From: Virgifigura sp964551315
GTDB taxonomy: Bacteria; Pseudomonadota; Alphaproteobacteria; Dongiales; Dongiaceae
NCBI GenBank assembly: GCA_964551315.1
Contig: CAZKCM010000020.1
Span: 4,512 to 68,511 of the forward strand
DNA length: 64,000 bases
Direction of reading: 5' to 3'
Both the position numbers and the translations under genes were made by a program. Every line of letters begins with the position of its first letter. Position 1 is the stretch's first letter. Shown here in pieces: positions 41,394 through 49,736 of this stretch. The notes beneath the pieces are model-generated. The model had not been told where the DNA came from, ran no database searches, and saw only the letters and a program-made list of their open reading frames with translations.

Positions 41394-42227
41394 GTGAGGA
41401 CCGTGTCCTTACCGTCCGGCGAGCCGGTTCCGGTGCTCGGCCAAGGAATCTGGCGCATGGGCGAGGACCCGGGGCGCCGGCGCGACGAGGTTGCGGCGCT
41501 CCGGCTCGGCCTCGACCTCGGAATGACCTTGATCGACACCGCCGAGATGTATGGCGATGGCGCGGCGGAAACCGTCGTGGCCGAGGCGATCGCCGGCCGG
41601 CGCGACGAGGTCTTCCTCGTCAGCAAGGTGCTGCCGCAGAACGCGACGCGTCGCGGAATCGTGGCTGCTTGCGAGGCCAGCTTGCGGCGGCTGCGGACCG
41701 ACCGGCTCGACCTTTACCTGCTCCATTGGCCCGGCTCCGTGCCGTTGGCGGAGACGCTCGAGGGGTTCGAGGCGCTGATGCGTGCCGGGAAGGTCCGCCA
41801 TTTCGGGGTCAGCAATTTCGACATGGCCGAGATGGACGCGCTCTGGTCGCTCCCGGGCGGCTCGGCCGCCGTAACGAACCAGGTCCTCTACAATCTTTCC
41901 CGGCGAGGCATCGAGTGGGATCTGTTGCCCTGGTGCCGTAGCCGTGGGCTGCCGGTGATGGCCTATTCTCCGCTGGAACAGGGGCGCGTGCTTGGCGAGG
42001 GCGGCCTGGACGCCGTCGCCCGCCGCCATGGCGTATCGCAGGCGCAGGTGGCGCTTGCCTGGGTTCTGCACCAGGACGGGGTGGTGGCGATCCCCAAGGC
42101 TGCCGATGCGGGGCACCTGCGGGAGAACCGGGCGGCCCTCGACCTGCGGCTGAGCACCGAGGACATGGCGGCGCTCGACCGCTCCTTCCCGCCGCCGGCG
42201 GGGCCAAGCGAACTCGCCATTCTCTGA
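41394..42227 (+). CDS. Aldo/keto reductase
   Basis: The 277-residue TIM-barrel protein uses a GTG start at 41394. The catalytic tetrad is complete: Asp48, Tyr53, Lys78 and His111. NADPH-binding residues lie in the later AIPKAADAGHLRENRAA stretch. It belongs to the bacterial DkgA/YakC-like group by wording (GVSNFDMAEM, YSPLEQGRVL). The substrate is unknown. The FAD oxidase gene follows 73 bp downstream on the same strand and could be co-transcribed. Confidence 0.92.
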   Translation: MRTVSLPSGEPVPVLGQGIWRMGEDPGRRRDEVAALRLGLDLGMTLIDTAEMYGDGAAETVVAEAIAGRRDEVFLVSKVLPQNATRRGIVAACEASLRRLRTDRLDLYLLHWPGSVPLAETLEGFEALMRAGKVRHFGVSNFDMAEMDALWSLPGGSAAVTNQVLYNLSRRGIEWDLLPWCRSRGLPVMAYSPLEQGRVLGEGGLDAVARRHGVSQAQVALAWVLHQDGVVAIPKAADAGHLRENRAALDLRLSTEDMAALDRSFPPPAGPSELAIL

Positions 42228-42300
42228 GGATCGAACCTCTCCGTTCCGTCCGGAAGGGATGGGCTTGACGCGGCCCGGTATCGGCTTAGGCTGCACGCCG

Positions 42301-43590
42301 ATGCCGCCGCACGACCATCCCGAATCCTATTACGTCGCAACCGCCAAGGGGATGACCGCCCATGCGCGCCTCGCCGGCGAGGTGAGCTGCGACGTCTGCG
42401 TCGTCGGCGGCGGCTTCACCGGGTTGTCGGCGGCGCTCCACCTGGCGGAGGCCGGCTACGCGGTCGTCCTGCTGGACGCGAACCGGATCGCCTGGGGGGC
42501 TTCCGGACGGAACGGCGGGCAGGTCAACAGCGGCCTGCGGCTGGCGCCGACCGACCTCGTCGCCCGCTTCGGCCGTGAGGAGGCCCGCCGGCTTTGGGCG
42601 TTGGCCGAAGAGGCGAAGGAGACGGTGCGAGAGCGGATCCGCCGCCATGCCATTCCCTGCGACTACAAGCCCGGTGTGCTTCTGACGGCGGTGAAGGCGT
42701 CGCACCTCCGCTCGATGGCGGAGGACGTCGAATGCCTGAAGGGGGTGTTCGGCTATGAGCGGGTTCGCCTCGTGTCGCGCGAGGAAACCGCCTCGATGGT
42801 CGACGGCGGCCCGTATTATGGCTCCGTCCTCGACGAGGGGGCGGGGCATCTGCATCCCTTGAACTACGCGCTGGGCCTGGCGCGGGCGGCGGAAGCGGCC
42901 GGTGCCCGGCTGTTCGAGGACAGCGCGGTGACGGCGATCGAGCGGCCGGTGCCGGGCGGCGCGGCGACGGTGCGGACCGCCGGCGGCAGCGTCAGGGCGC
43001 GCTTCGTGGTCGTCGGCTGCAATGCCTATCTCGGCCGGCTGGAACCGCGGCTGGCGGCGAAGATCCTGCCGATCGGCAGCTATATGCTGGCGACCGCGCC
43101 CCTGGGGGCGGAGCGGGCCCGCCGGCTGATCCGCGACGACGTGGCGGTCTGCGACACCCGGTTCGTCGTGAACTACTACCGGCTCTCGGCGGATCACCGG
43201 GTCCTGTTCGGCGGTGGCGAGACCTATACCGGCCGCGAGCCGCGCAATCTCAAGGAGTTCGTACGGGCGCACATGCTGCGGGTTTTCCCGCAGCTTGCCG
43301 ACGTCGGCATCGATTATGCCTGGGGCGGGCGGGTCGCGATCACGCTCAATCGGCTGCCGCATTTCGGCAGGCTGGCGCCGAACGTCTATTTCGCCCACGG
43401 CTATTCCGGCCAGGGGGTGGCACTGGCCACGCTCGCGGGCAAGCTGATCGCCGAGGCGATCACCGGGACCGCGGAACGGTTCGACGTCTTCGCCCGCCTT
43501 CGCCATCGCGATTTCCCCGGCGGTGCCCGGCTGCGCCGTCCGATCGCGGCCATCGGCATGCTCTACTACAGTCTCCGCGACCGGCTTTAG
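42301..43590 (+). CDS. FAD-dependent amine/amino-acid oxidase (PuuB/OrdL-like)
   Basis: The 429-residue protein is taken to start at ATG 42301. The FAD motif is VVGGGFTGLSAALHLAEAG, followed by WGASGRNGGQVNSGLR, a sequence typical of gamma-glutamylputrescine oxidase PuuB. The C-terminal FAD segment is NVYFAHGYSGQGVALATLAG. It should oxidise a secondary amine or gamma-glutamyl-polyamine to an aldehyde with H2O2 release. An aldo/keto reductase directly upstream could remove the aldehyde. Confidence 0.89.
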   Translation: MPPHDHPESYYVATAKGMTAHARLAGEVSCDVCVVGGGFTGLSAALHLAEAGYAVVLLDANRIAWGASGRNGGQVNSGLRLAPTDLVARFGREEARRLWALAEEAKETVRERIRRHAIPCDYKPGVLLTAVKASHLRSMAEDVECLKGVFGYERVRLVSREETASMVDGGPYYGSVLDEGAGHLHPLNYALGLARAAEAAGARLFEDSAVTAIERPVPGGAATVRTAGGSVRARFVVVGCNAYLGRLEPRLAAKILPIGSYMLATAPLGAERARRLIRDDVAVCDTRFVVNYYRLSADHRVLFGGGETYTGREPRNLKEFVRAHMLRVFPQLADVGIDYAWGGRVAITLNRLPHFGRLAPNVYFAHGYSGQGVALATLAGKLIAEAITGTAERFDVFARLRHRDFPGGARLRRPIAAIGMLYYSLRDRL

Positions 43591-43651
43591 AGCACCGAAT
43601 AGAACAGGAACGGAGCGGGCAGGGCGGCGGGCCCGGGAAGGAGTCGCCCGG

Positions 43652-44185
43652 TCACGCGCCTTTGGGCTGGCCGGATCGATCGGCCTCTTCGTCGCGGGCC
43701 TGGAACCAGCCGTTCTCCCAGGCGAGATGCTCCGCGGTCTCGAATGCATGCGGGTTGTCGGCAAGGCCTTTGCCGGCGCGGAAGGCGAGATAGCCCTCCG
43801 CATAATCCCGAGAATGCGGTCCGGCGGCCGACGGTTGCGTCGGGGTCTCCTGGACGAATTCCCGAAATTCCGGGAATTCCATCAGGACGGTGTCGTCGAG
43901 CCCCATCGGGTGATCTTTCAAGGCGTTGCGCCCGCGTTCGGTAATGCGGAACCGGCCGCCTTCGGTCGGGGCCAGAAGGTGGGCGCGCATCAGGCTGCGC
44001 CGTACCCGGTCCAGGTGGAGGACGAGCTCGGTGCGCGCGACCGGTGGCCGCTCGCCCGCGCGCTCGAGGGTGCTCCGAAGAACCTCGACGCAGTCCTCGA
44101 TGCCGGTCTCTCCGCGCGCCGCTGTCTTGAGCAGGATCAGCGTCAGGTCCGGATCGTTGAGGAGCGTGTGCTCGTTGAACTCCAT
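43652..44185 (-). CDS. Winged-helix protein with RMF/CrpP-like C-terminal domain
   Basis: The 177-residue protein starts at ATG 44185. Residues ~10-95 look like an Mrr N-terminal-type winged helix (LTLILLKTAARGE, LDRVRRSLMRAHLLAPTE, GRFRITERGRNALKDHP). Residues ~127-165 resemble ribosome modulation factor or CrpP: YAEGYLAFRAGKG...NPH...HLAWENGWFQAR. RMF dimerises 100S ribosomes in stationary phase. The fusion may link a DNA or RNA-binding domain to ribosome hibernation, but this is an eye comparison only. Confidence 0.6.
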   Translation of the reverse strand: MEFNEHTLLNDPDLTLILLKTAARGETGIEDCVEVLRSTLERAGERPPVARTELVLHLDRVRRSLMRAHLLAPTEGGRFRITERGRNALKDHPMGLDDTVLMEFPEFREFVQETPTQPSAAGPHSRDYAEGYLAFRAGKGLADNPHAFETAEHLAWENGWFQARDEEADRSGQPKGA

Positions 44186-44340
44186 GTCTCGCGATCGTTC
44201 CACGTTGCGGGACAACCCGCTGATAAAACTAGGAAGAGCGACGGCAAAGGCGAGGGCGCGGCGCACGGTGTCCGGTCGGGGCTTGCGTTTGCGCCCGAAT
44301 GGGCGCAGGGAGTCGGGGACGACATCCTGGAGGAACGGCC

Positions 44341-44835
44341 ATGCTGCTCGAAGGATCCTGCCGCTGCGGTGCCGTGCGCTTCCGCGTCGAATCGCGCACG
44401 CCTTATCCCTACATGCGTTGCTACTGCGCCATCTGCCGCAAGACGGACGGCGGCGGCGGTTACGCCATCAACATCATGGGCGATGCCTCAACCCTGGTGG
44501 TCGAAGGCAAGGACGACATCGCCACCTGGCGGGCCCCGCTTTCGGAAACGGAGGAGGGTGGGACCGGGCTCAGCCCGGCGCGGCGGCGTTTCTGCCGGAT
44601 CTGCGGCAGCGCACTCTGGCTCGACGACCCGCGCTGGGGCGAGAACGTCTATCCCTTCGCCTCGGCGATCGACACGCCGCTGCCGGTGCCGCCGGAGCAT
44701 GTCCATATCATGCTGGACTTTGCCCCGCCTTGGGTCGAGGTGCCGCACGGGGCCGGGGAGGTGCATTTCGCCCGCTATCCCGAGGAATCGATCCTCGACT
44801 GGCACAAGCGGCACGGGCTCTATGAGGAGCCCTGA
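44341..44835 (+). CDS. GFA-family zinc protein (glutathione-dependent formaldehyde-activating type)
   Basis: The 164-residue protein starts at ATG 44341 behind GGAGGAA. Zinc ligands match the family: Cys7 and Cys9 (CRCGAV), Cys27, Cys29 and Cys32 (CYCAIC), and the FCRICGS knuckle. The segment GEVHFARYPEESILDWHKRH ends the domain. Despite the family name, many members have no proven formaldehyde activity. Divergent from the winged-helix gene. Confidence 0.88.
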   Translation: MLLEGSCRCGAVRFRVESRTPYPYMRCYCAICRKTDGGGGYAINIMGDASTLVVEGKDDIATWRAPLSETEEGGTGLSPARRRFCRICGSALWLDDPRWGENVYPFASAIDTPLPVPPEHVHIMLDFAPPWVEVPHGAGEVHFARYPEESILDWHKRHGLYEEP

Positions 44836-45159
44836 GAAACCGGAACGCCACCGGCGGCCAGCGGAATAGCGAGGTCGGCGGCGACGCGCAAAAGACGGTC
44901 TAATGTCAGCCGCCGCGTGGCGTGGTTGACCACGCCTTGAGCATCGTCTCATAGGTTGCGGCTAAGCGGACAACTCCGGCCGTCGTACCGATCCGGTCGG
45001 CGCGACAGCTTTCTACGGTGTGATTAAGGAAAAATTTACGGTTAATGGAGACAATCTGAATCGTTGACTGCCTCCGATCACACTGGGCCGCGCCACTTCG
45101 AGCGCGGCCCTTTTTATGTCGGCGGGGCGGGGCGTGGCCGGCTGGCGACGGGGCGCTGG
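44836..45159. other. Intergenic region, 324 bp, with an orphan terminator
   Basis: The region between the GFA gene and the convergent coiled-coil gene is AT-rich at 44990-45065. It has a possible -35 (TTGACC 44926-44931) with weak TCATAG 17 bp further, an inverted repeat GTGTGAT/ATCACAC (45018-45024, 45077-45083), a 15-codon frame at 45020-45067, and a terminator at 45085-45115. Together these suggest a transcript of about 150 nt, though the terminator could simply serve the GFA gene. Confidence 0.45.
45085..45115 (+). terminator. Intrinsic terminator
   Basis: GGGCCGCGC (45085-45093) and GCGCGGCCC (45102-45110) form a perfect 9-bp stem with an 8-base loop, followed by TTTTTA on the plus strand. 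This is the clearest classical intrinsic terminator of the window. The plus-strand source is the GFA gene 250 bp upstream or a small RNA in between. Confidence 0.75.
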
Positions 45160-46086
45160 CTATTCGCGCCGGCGGCGTGGCCCGGTCGCGAGCCACATCA
45201 GCAGGCGCTGAATGGCGACGGCAAGCGCCGTTATCCGGTGCCGCTGTTGATCGAGCCTGATGCTGAGAGCTTCGAGCTGCGGGCCCAGAAGGCCGACCGG
45301 AAGGCGTTCGGTGAGGCGCCGCTCCATTGCGGCGAGCTGACGGTGGTGCTCCTCGCAGCGGCGGAGCACCGCCGCGATCTGCGCCTCCTGCGCCTTGACG
45401 GTCGCGTAGAGCCGGTCGAAATCGAAGCCTCGTGGTTCCGATTCGGTTTCGCCGGTCCTCCGGGGCGATGCCGGACGCTCCGGCGCTCTGCGGCCGTGGA
45501 GATCGCGGTTTTGCAGCCAATGGCGTATCGCCTCGCCAAGCGCGGCATCGTCTCCGGTATCGCCCTGGTCGCGCGGTTCGGGGCGGGAGGCGGCCGGGAC
45601 TGTCACCGAATGCGGCGGCGGTTCCGTCGCGATGCGGTGGGCGGGATCGGGACCGTCATCGTCGATGTCCGTGGGCTTGTGCAGCGCAAGGATATTGGCG
45701 GGCGATTCGCCCTGCGGCGCGTCGCCTTGGGGCAGATCATTCCCAGCGACGCCGCTGTCCGTCCGGCGGCGAGCCGGGGCCAGTGGGGCCGACCGGCCGC
45801 CGTCCGAGTCGGCCGGTTTCCCAGTCCCGGCCGCGTCGGTCTTCCGCGGCTCTCTTGCGGCCATCTCCGCGCGCACTTCGATGGCCACGATGCGATCGCT
45901 CAGCTCCTGAAGCTCCTGTACCGTGTTCGCCGCTGAGATCGGGTCTATATCGGACACCTCCGCGAAACGCGCACAGAGCTGGTTGTACCGGTGGCGGAGC
46001 TCCCGGAGTTCCGGGTCGGCGGAGCGAAGTGGCTGCGGCATTACTGGTACGAATCGTGACTGCGGACCGATGCGCCGGGTCTGCAT
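45160..46086 (-). CDS. Coiled-coil hypothetical protein with C-terminal hydrophobic segment
   Basis: The frame from ATG 46086 gives 308 residues; ATG 46041 is an alternative, and neither has a strong ribosome-binding site. An N-terminal helical region (ELRELRHRYNQLCARFAEV) leads into a long disordered Pro/Asp/Gly-rich middle. A C-terminal coiled coil (DRLYATVKAQEAQIAAVLRR...AMERRL) follows, then a short hydrophobic segment (ITALAVAIQRLLMWLATG) and basic end. It could be a membrane-tethered scaffold. No family is recognised. Confidence 0.6.
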   Translation of the reverse strand: MQTRRIGPQSRFVPVMPQPLRSADPELRELRHRYNQLCARFAEVSDIDPISAANTVQELQELSDRIVAIEVRAEMAAREPRKTDAAGTGKPADSDGGRSAPLAPARRRTDSGVAGNDLPQGDAPQGESPANILALHKPTDIDDDGPDPAHRIATEPPPHSVTVPAASRPEPRDQGDTGDDAALGEAIRHWLQNRDLHGRRAPERPASPRRTGETESEPRGFDFDRLYATVKAQEAQIAAVLRRCEEHHRQLAAMERRLTERLPVGLLGPQLEALSIRLDQQRHRITALAVAIQRLLMWLATGPRRRRE

Positions 46087-46224
46087 CCCGGCCTTGTTCT
46101 GGTTGTTTCGGGACGACGCGAGGCTTGGGCTCGCCCCATGGCCGACTGACAACACAAACGCATCCCCGCCCACGGCCTTAGGCTTGCGCGGGGCCTGATG
46201 TCAGCCGGAACGACTTCCCACGTT

Positions 46225-46539
46225 TCATGATCTTTTACCGCTAACGGTTTGACAAGACATTCCGACGGGCAGGTTGCTTGGACCGGCCGCAGCGGTTTTC
46301 CGGGAGGAACGCGGAAGGCCCGGATCGCTCGAACATCGCCGCCGAGGCCGCTCGGCAATGCCGGCCCACAGTCGTCCGCGCCGCTGAGAAACCACTTGAA
46401 GTGCGGCATCGTACCGTGTCGAGGAAACACCCATCACCGCGCGAGCGGCATGCGATCGAGCCGCCGGCAGGCTTTGCTTCCGTATTCGCGCCGCTTCGAT
46501 TCGCCGCGATTCAAAATCGACGACGGATGCGCGATTCAT
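46225..46539 (-). CDS. Possible 104-residue basic protein
   Basis: A minus-strand frame starts at ATG 46539 with GGGAGAA six bases upstream. It begins MNRASVVDFESRRIEAARIR, a pattern common in short alphaproteobacterial proteins. The rest is Arg/Ser-rich (RSHAARAVMGVSSTRYDAAL), and the end is low-complexity. The good ribosome-binding site and sensible N-terminus support a gene; the composition of the C-terminal half does not. If real, it fills most of the gap between the coiled-coil gene and the TSUP exporter gene. Confidence 0.35.
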   Translation of the reverse strand: MNRASVVDFESRRIEAARIRKQSLPAARSHAARAVMGVSSTRYDAALQVVSQRRGRLWAGIAERPRRRCSSDPGLPRSSRKTAAAGPSNLPVGMSCQTVSGKRS

Positions 46540-46761
46540 TGCTATTCTCCCACCGAACTCAGCAGCTCCGGAGCATGACCGCACCCGTTGATCCGAATCG
46601 CTGTGGGCCGCGCTGCCGATCTTCGTTCTGCGACCGGTGACTCTGTCCCGGTCGGGCGGAACGGCTGCCGAAGCGGCCGCCCCCACTTCCGAGCCGCCGA
46701 GGTCCGGCGCGACCGGACCGGCCGCGTCCACCCGATCGCTTCCAGCTGAGTACGGTCTATT

Positions 46762-47502
46762 ATGGCATCCGACTTTCTTCTCTTCACCGGCGTCGGATTC
46801 CTTGCTCAGATCATCGACGGCGCCTTGGGAATGGCCTTTGGCGTGATCACGAACGCGCTGCTCCTGAGTCTGGGGATCTCGCCGGCAGCGGCAAGCGCGA
46901 GCGTTCATGTCGCCAAGATCGCGACCGGCGGCGTATCGGGGCTGTCTCACCTTTGGTTCCGGAATGTCGACGGCCAGCTGATCCGGGGGCTGATCGTCGC
47001 AGGCATTGTAGGCGGCGTGGCCGGGGCGCTCTTGCTCGCCTGGGTCCCGGGAGACGCCATGCGGCCCTTCGTCGCCGCTTACCTCCTGTTTGTCGGGGGC
47101 ATGATTCTACGCAACGCCTGGCGGCGGAAGAACCGCAAGCACCACAGCCACCCTGTCGTCGGTTTGGGGGTAACGGGCGGGTTTCTCGATGCCGTCGGCG
47201 GCGGCGGCTGGGGGCCGATCGTGACGGCGACCCTCGTTGCCCGGGGCGCCGCGCCCCGATTCGCCATCGGCTCCGTCAACCTCGCCGAGTTCTTCGTCGC
47301 GGTCGCCGTCTCGGCGACCTTCATCGCGACGATCGGCCCCATGGACTTCTACATCGTCGGCGGCCTCGTGCTGGGCGGTACGCTGGCTGCGCCGCTCGGC
47401 GCCTATCTGAGCAAGCACGCGCCGGCCGATTTTCTCATGGTCGTCGTGGCGATCGCCATCATCATCCTCAGCGCCTACACGATCTGGCATACCTTCGGGT
47501 GA
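46762..47502 (+). CDS. TSUP (TauE/SafE) family membrane exporter
   Basis: The 246-residue protein starts at ATG 46762. It has two halves with similar wording, each with a glycine-rich entry: GFLAQIIDGALGMAFGV in the first and GVTGGFLDAVGGGGWGPIV in the second, as expected for TSUP proteins. About eight hydrophobic helices are visible. Members export sulfite, sulfoacetate or other organosulfur anions. It is convergent with an AruI-like TPP enzyme; 13 bp separates the stops. No ribosome-binding site is obvious. Confidence 0.9.
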   Translation: MASDFLLFTGVGFLAQIIDGALGMAFGVITNALLLSLGISPAAASASVHVAKIATGGVSGLSHLWFRNVDGQLIRGLIVAGIVGGVAGALLLAWVPGDAMRPFVAAYLLFVGGMILRNAWRRKNRKHHSHPVVGLGVTGGFLDAVGGGGWGPIVTATLVARGAAPRFAIGSVNLAEFFVAVAVSATFIATIGPMDFYIVGGLVLGGTLAAPLGAYLSKHAPADFLMVVVAIAIIILSAYTIWHTFG

Positions 47503-47514
47503 TGTCGCTCGCGC

Positions 47515-49134
47515 TCACGGGAGAAACGGCGAATCCTGGCGCACCTCGATCAGGGTCGGACGATCGGCCTCGAACGCCGTCCGCAGGGCCGCTTCGAGTT
47601 CGGCCAGGCTTTGCGGCCGCACGGCGTCGCAGCCGAAGGCCTTCGCCAAGGCGAGGTAGTCGGGGTTGCGCGGCTTGACGCCGATCTCGGGGATGCCCCG
47701 TTCCACCATGTCCCCGGCGATCTGTCCGAGACCGTCGTTGTTCCAAAGCAGGATCGCGACCGGCAGGCCCAGCTCCGCGGCGGTGCCGAGTTCCTGCACC
47801 GTGAACAACAGGCCCGCATCGCCCACCAGCGCGACCGCCGCACGGGACGGCTGGGCAAGCTTGGCGCCGATCGCCGCGGGCAGCCCATAGCCGAGGGTGC
47901 CGAAGCCGATCGGGTGGAACCAGCAGCGCGGACGCCGACAGGGGAAATAGACGTTTCCGGTGTAGGCGATCTGCGTCATGTCGGTCGCCACCATGCCGTC
48001 CTCCGGCAGCGCGGCGCGCAGCGCGTCGAGCACCGCCGCGTGCTTGCGCCGGAGCGGCGAGAACGATTCGCGGTTCAGGCGGCGGACCCGATCCAGCTCT
48101 TCCGCCGTCACGGCCTCGCCGCCGGTCGGCGCGCCCTCGATGCGCTCCGCAAGGGCCGCGAGCGTCTCGCTCGCGTCGCCGAGGATCGCGACCTCTGCCG
48201 GATAGTCGCGCGTCAACGTCGCCGGATCGATGTCGATCCGCAGCAGTCGTCCGCTCAGCGGCAGGCGATCGATCCAGGAATCGGTCTCCGCCAGTTCCGT
48301 GCCGACGGCGATCACGAGATCCGCCGAACGCAGCAGGTCCTGTGTCGCCTGCAGGGAGAGGGTCGCCCCGAGGCAGAGGGGGTCGTCCTCCGGCACCACG
48401 CCCTTTGCGGCAGTGGTCAGAACGACGGGTGCGCCGACCCGACGCGCGAGCTCCAGAACCCGCTCGCCGCAGTCGATCGTGCCGCCGCCGGCGATCATCA
48501 CCGGGCGGGAGCTGGCGCGCAACAGATCGGTCGCCGCGCGCAGCTCCGCCGAGTCGGGCCGCGGCCGGCCCTTGACCGACGGAACCGCTGCCGAGCGCGC
48601 CGCCGGAGCGGCAAGCACGTCCAAGGGGACCTCGATATGTACCGGTCGCGGCCGCTGCGTCTCGAACACCGCGAAGGCCTCGGCCATCGCCTCCGGGAGG
48701 TCCGCGGGGTCGAGAACCGTCCGGCTGAAGGCGGTGAGGGGGGCCATCATTGCCTGCTGCGAGGTGATCTCGTGGAGTCGGCCGCGCCCCTTCCCGAGGT
48801 CGACCCGCGCATTGACGCTGGAGAGCACGAGCATCGGCACCGAATCGGAATAGGCCTGGCCGATCGCCGTGGCCGCGTTGGCAACGCCGGGCCCCGTGAT
48901 CAGGATGCAGACGCCGGGCCGCCCGGAGGCGCGGGCATAGCCATCCGCCATGAATCCGGCGCCCTGCTCGTGGCGTACGGCAATGTGGCGGATCGAGCTG
49001 TCGGCGAGGCCGCGGTAGAACTCGAGCGTATGGACGCCGGGAATCCCGAAGACGGTATCGACACCATAGGCTTCGAGGAGGGAAATCGCGGCCTGACCGC
49101 AGGTTTGGTTGCCGTTCTTGGCGCTGCTTTGCAT
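47515..49134 (-). CDS. TPP-dependent 2-oxoacid decarboxylase, AruI-like
   Basis: The 539-residue protein starts at ATG 49134 behind GAGAGGAAC. It has the acetolactate-synthase fold with catalytic Glu56 in VRHEQGAGFMADGYAR, a central FAD-fold-like domain without evident cofactor need, and the C-terminal TPP motif GDAGLLFTVQELGTA...WNND. The N-terminal wording (YGVDTVFGIPGVHTLEFYRG) closely resembles 5-guanidino-2-oxopentanoate decarboxylase (AruI) of the arginine transaminase route. The transaminase AruH is not in the window. Substrate assignment rests on recalled resemblance only. Confidence 0.82.
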   Translation of the reverse strand: MQSSAKNGNQTCGQAAISLLEAYGVDTVFGIPGVHTLEFYRGLADSSIRHIAVRHEQGAGFMADGYARASGRPGVCILITGPGVANAATAIGQAYSDSVPMLVLSSVNARVDLGKGRGRLHEITSQQAMMAPLTAFSRTVLDPADLPEAMAEAFAVFETQRPRPVHIEVPLDVLAAPAARSAAVPSVKGRPRPDSAELRAATDLLRASSRPVMIAGGGTIDCGERVLELARRVGAPVVLTTAAKGVVPEDDPLCLGATLSLQATQDLLRSADLVIAVGTELAETDSWIDRLPLSGRLLRIDIDPATLTRDYPAEVAILGDASETLAALAERIEGAPTGGEAVTAEELDRVRRLNRESFSPLRRKHAAVLDALRAALPEDGMVATDMTQIAYTGNVYFPCRRPRCWFHPIGFGTLGYGLPAAIGAKLAQPSRAAVALVGDAGLLFTVQELGTAAELGLPVAILLWNNDGLGQIAGDMVERGIPEIGVKPRNPDYLALAKAFGCDAVRPQSLAELEAALRTAFEADRPTLIEVRQDSPFLP

Positions 49135-49347
49135 CGACGTTCCTCTCGCATACCCCGACCCTTCGGTCGCCGCACCGTGATGGCCGCGCCCGTGGGGTGG
49201 GCGGGCCGGCCTAGTCCTGCGCGGGCGTCGATCGGATATTCGGAAAGGCGGAGAACGAACGCAAGTTATCTTCGTTATCCCCGCAATACACAACTTCCAA
49301 ATCCGGCCGCAGCTGCTAGGGTCCGCCCGCCAGCAGGAATTAGCGCG

Positions 49348-49572
49348 ATGGATGTCAGCCCATATCTGATGCGTCGGCTCCGGTCCTTGGAGGAGTATCT
49401 TGAGGCCAGGGGAACGGATGCGACTCTATGGCGGCAGGAAATCGACCGGTCATGCAAGCACCTCGCGGCATCGCCGGCGGCGGCCCCGATCGACGCGAAA
49501 GGCGAGCGCAGGCGCTTGGCTCTGGTGTGCAGCAACGAACGGGCCCAGGCGGCTGACGGCGGCGGGCGCTGA
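49348..49572 (+). CDS. 74-residue hypothetical protein
   Basis: ATG 49348 follows AGGAA (49334-49338). The chain starts MDVSPYLMRRLRSLEEYLEA, an amphipathic helix, continues with TLWRQEIDRSCKHLA, and ends in a polar tail. The N-terminal half looks protein-like. It lies divergent from the AruI-like gene in otherwise empty DNA. The function is unknown. Confidence 0.45.
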   Translation: MDVSPYLMRRLRSLEEYLEARGTDATLWRQEIDRSCKHLAASPAAAPIDAKGERRRLALVCSNERAQAADGGGR

Positions 49573-49682
49573 AGCCTCGCTCCGAGGGGCATAAGCCGCC
49601 AGGGAGGATGCCGTTGACAGAGTGCCGGGGCGGGCGGTCGGACCCGCCCCTGCCGCATCCGGATGTGCGCGCTCCATGCCAT

Positions 49683-49708
49683 CCCCACCCCCGACACGGG
49701 GGAGGGGG
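49683..49708 (-). terminator. GC hairpin downstream of the polyamine-binding protein gene
   Basis: CCCCACCCCCG (49683-49693) pairs with CGGGGGAGGGG (49697-49707) with one mismatch and a three-base loop. A second hairpin, GGGGCGGG/CCCGCCCC (49627-49634, 49643-49650), lies 50 bp further. They follow the stop of the minus-strand gene ending at 49737. There is no T-tract, so function is uncertain. Confidence 0.4.
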
Positions 49709-49736
49709 TGTTCTTCGCCTCGCGCCGCGTTGTGGC

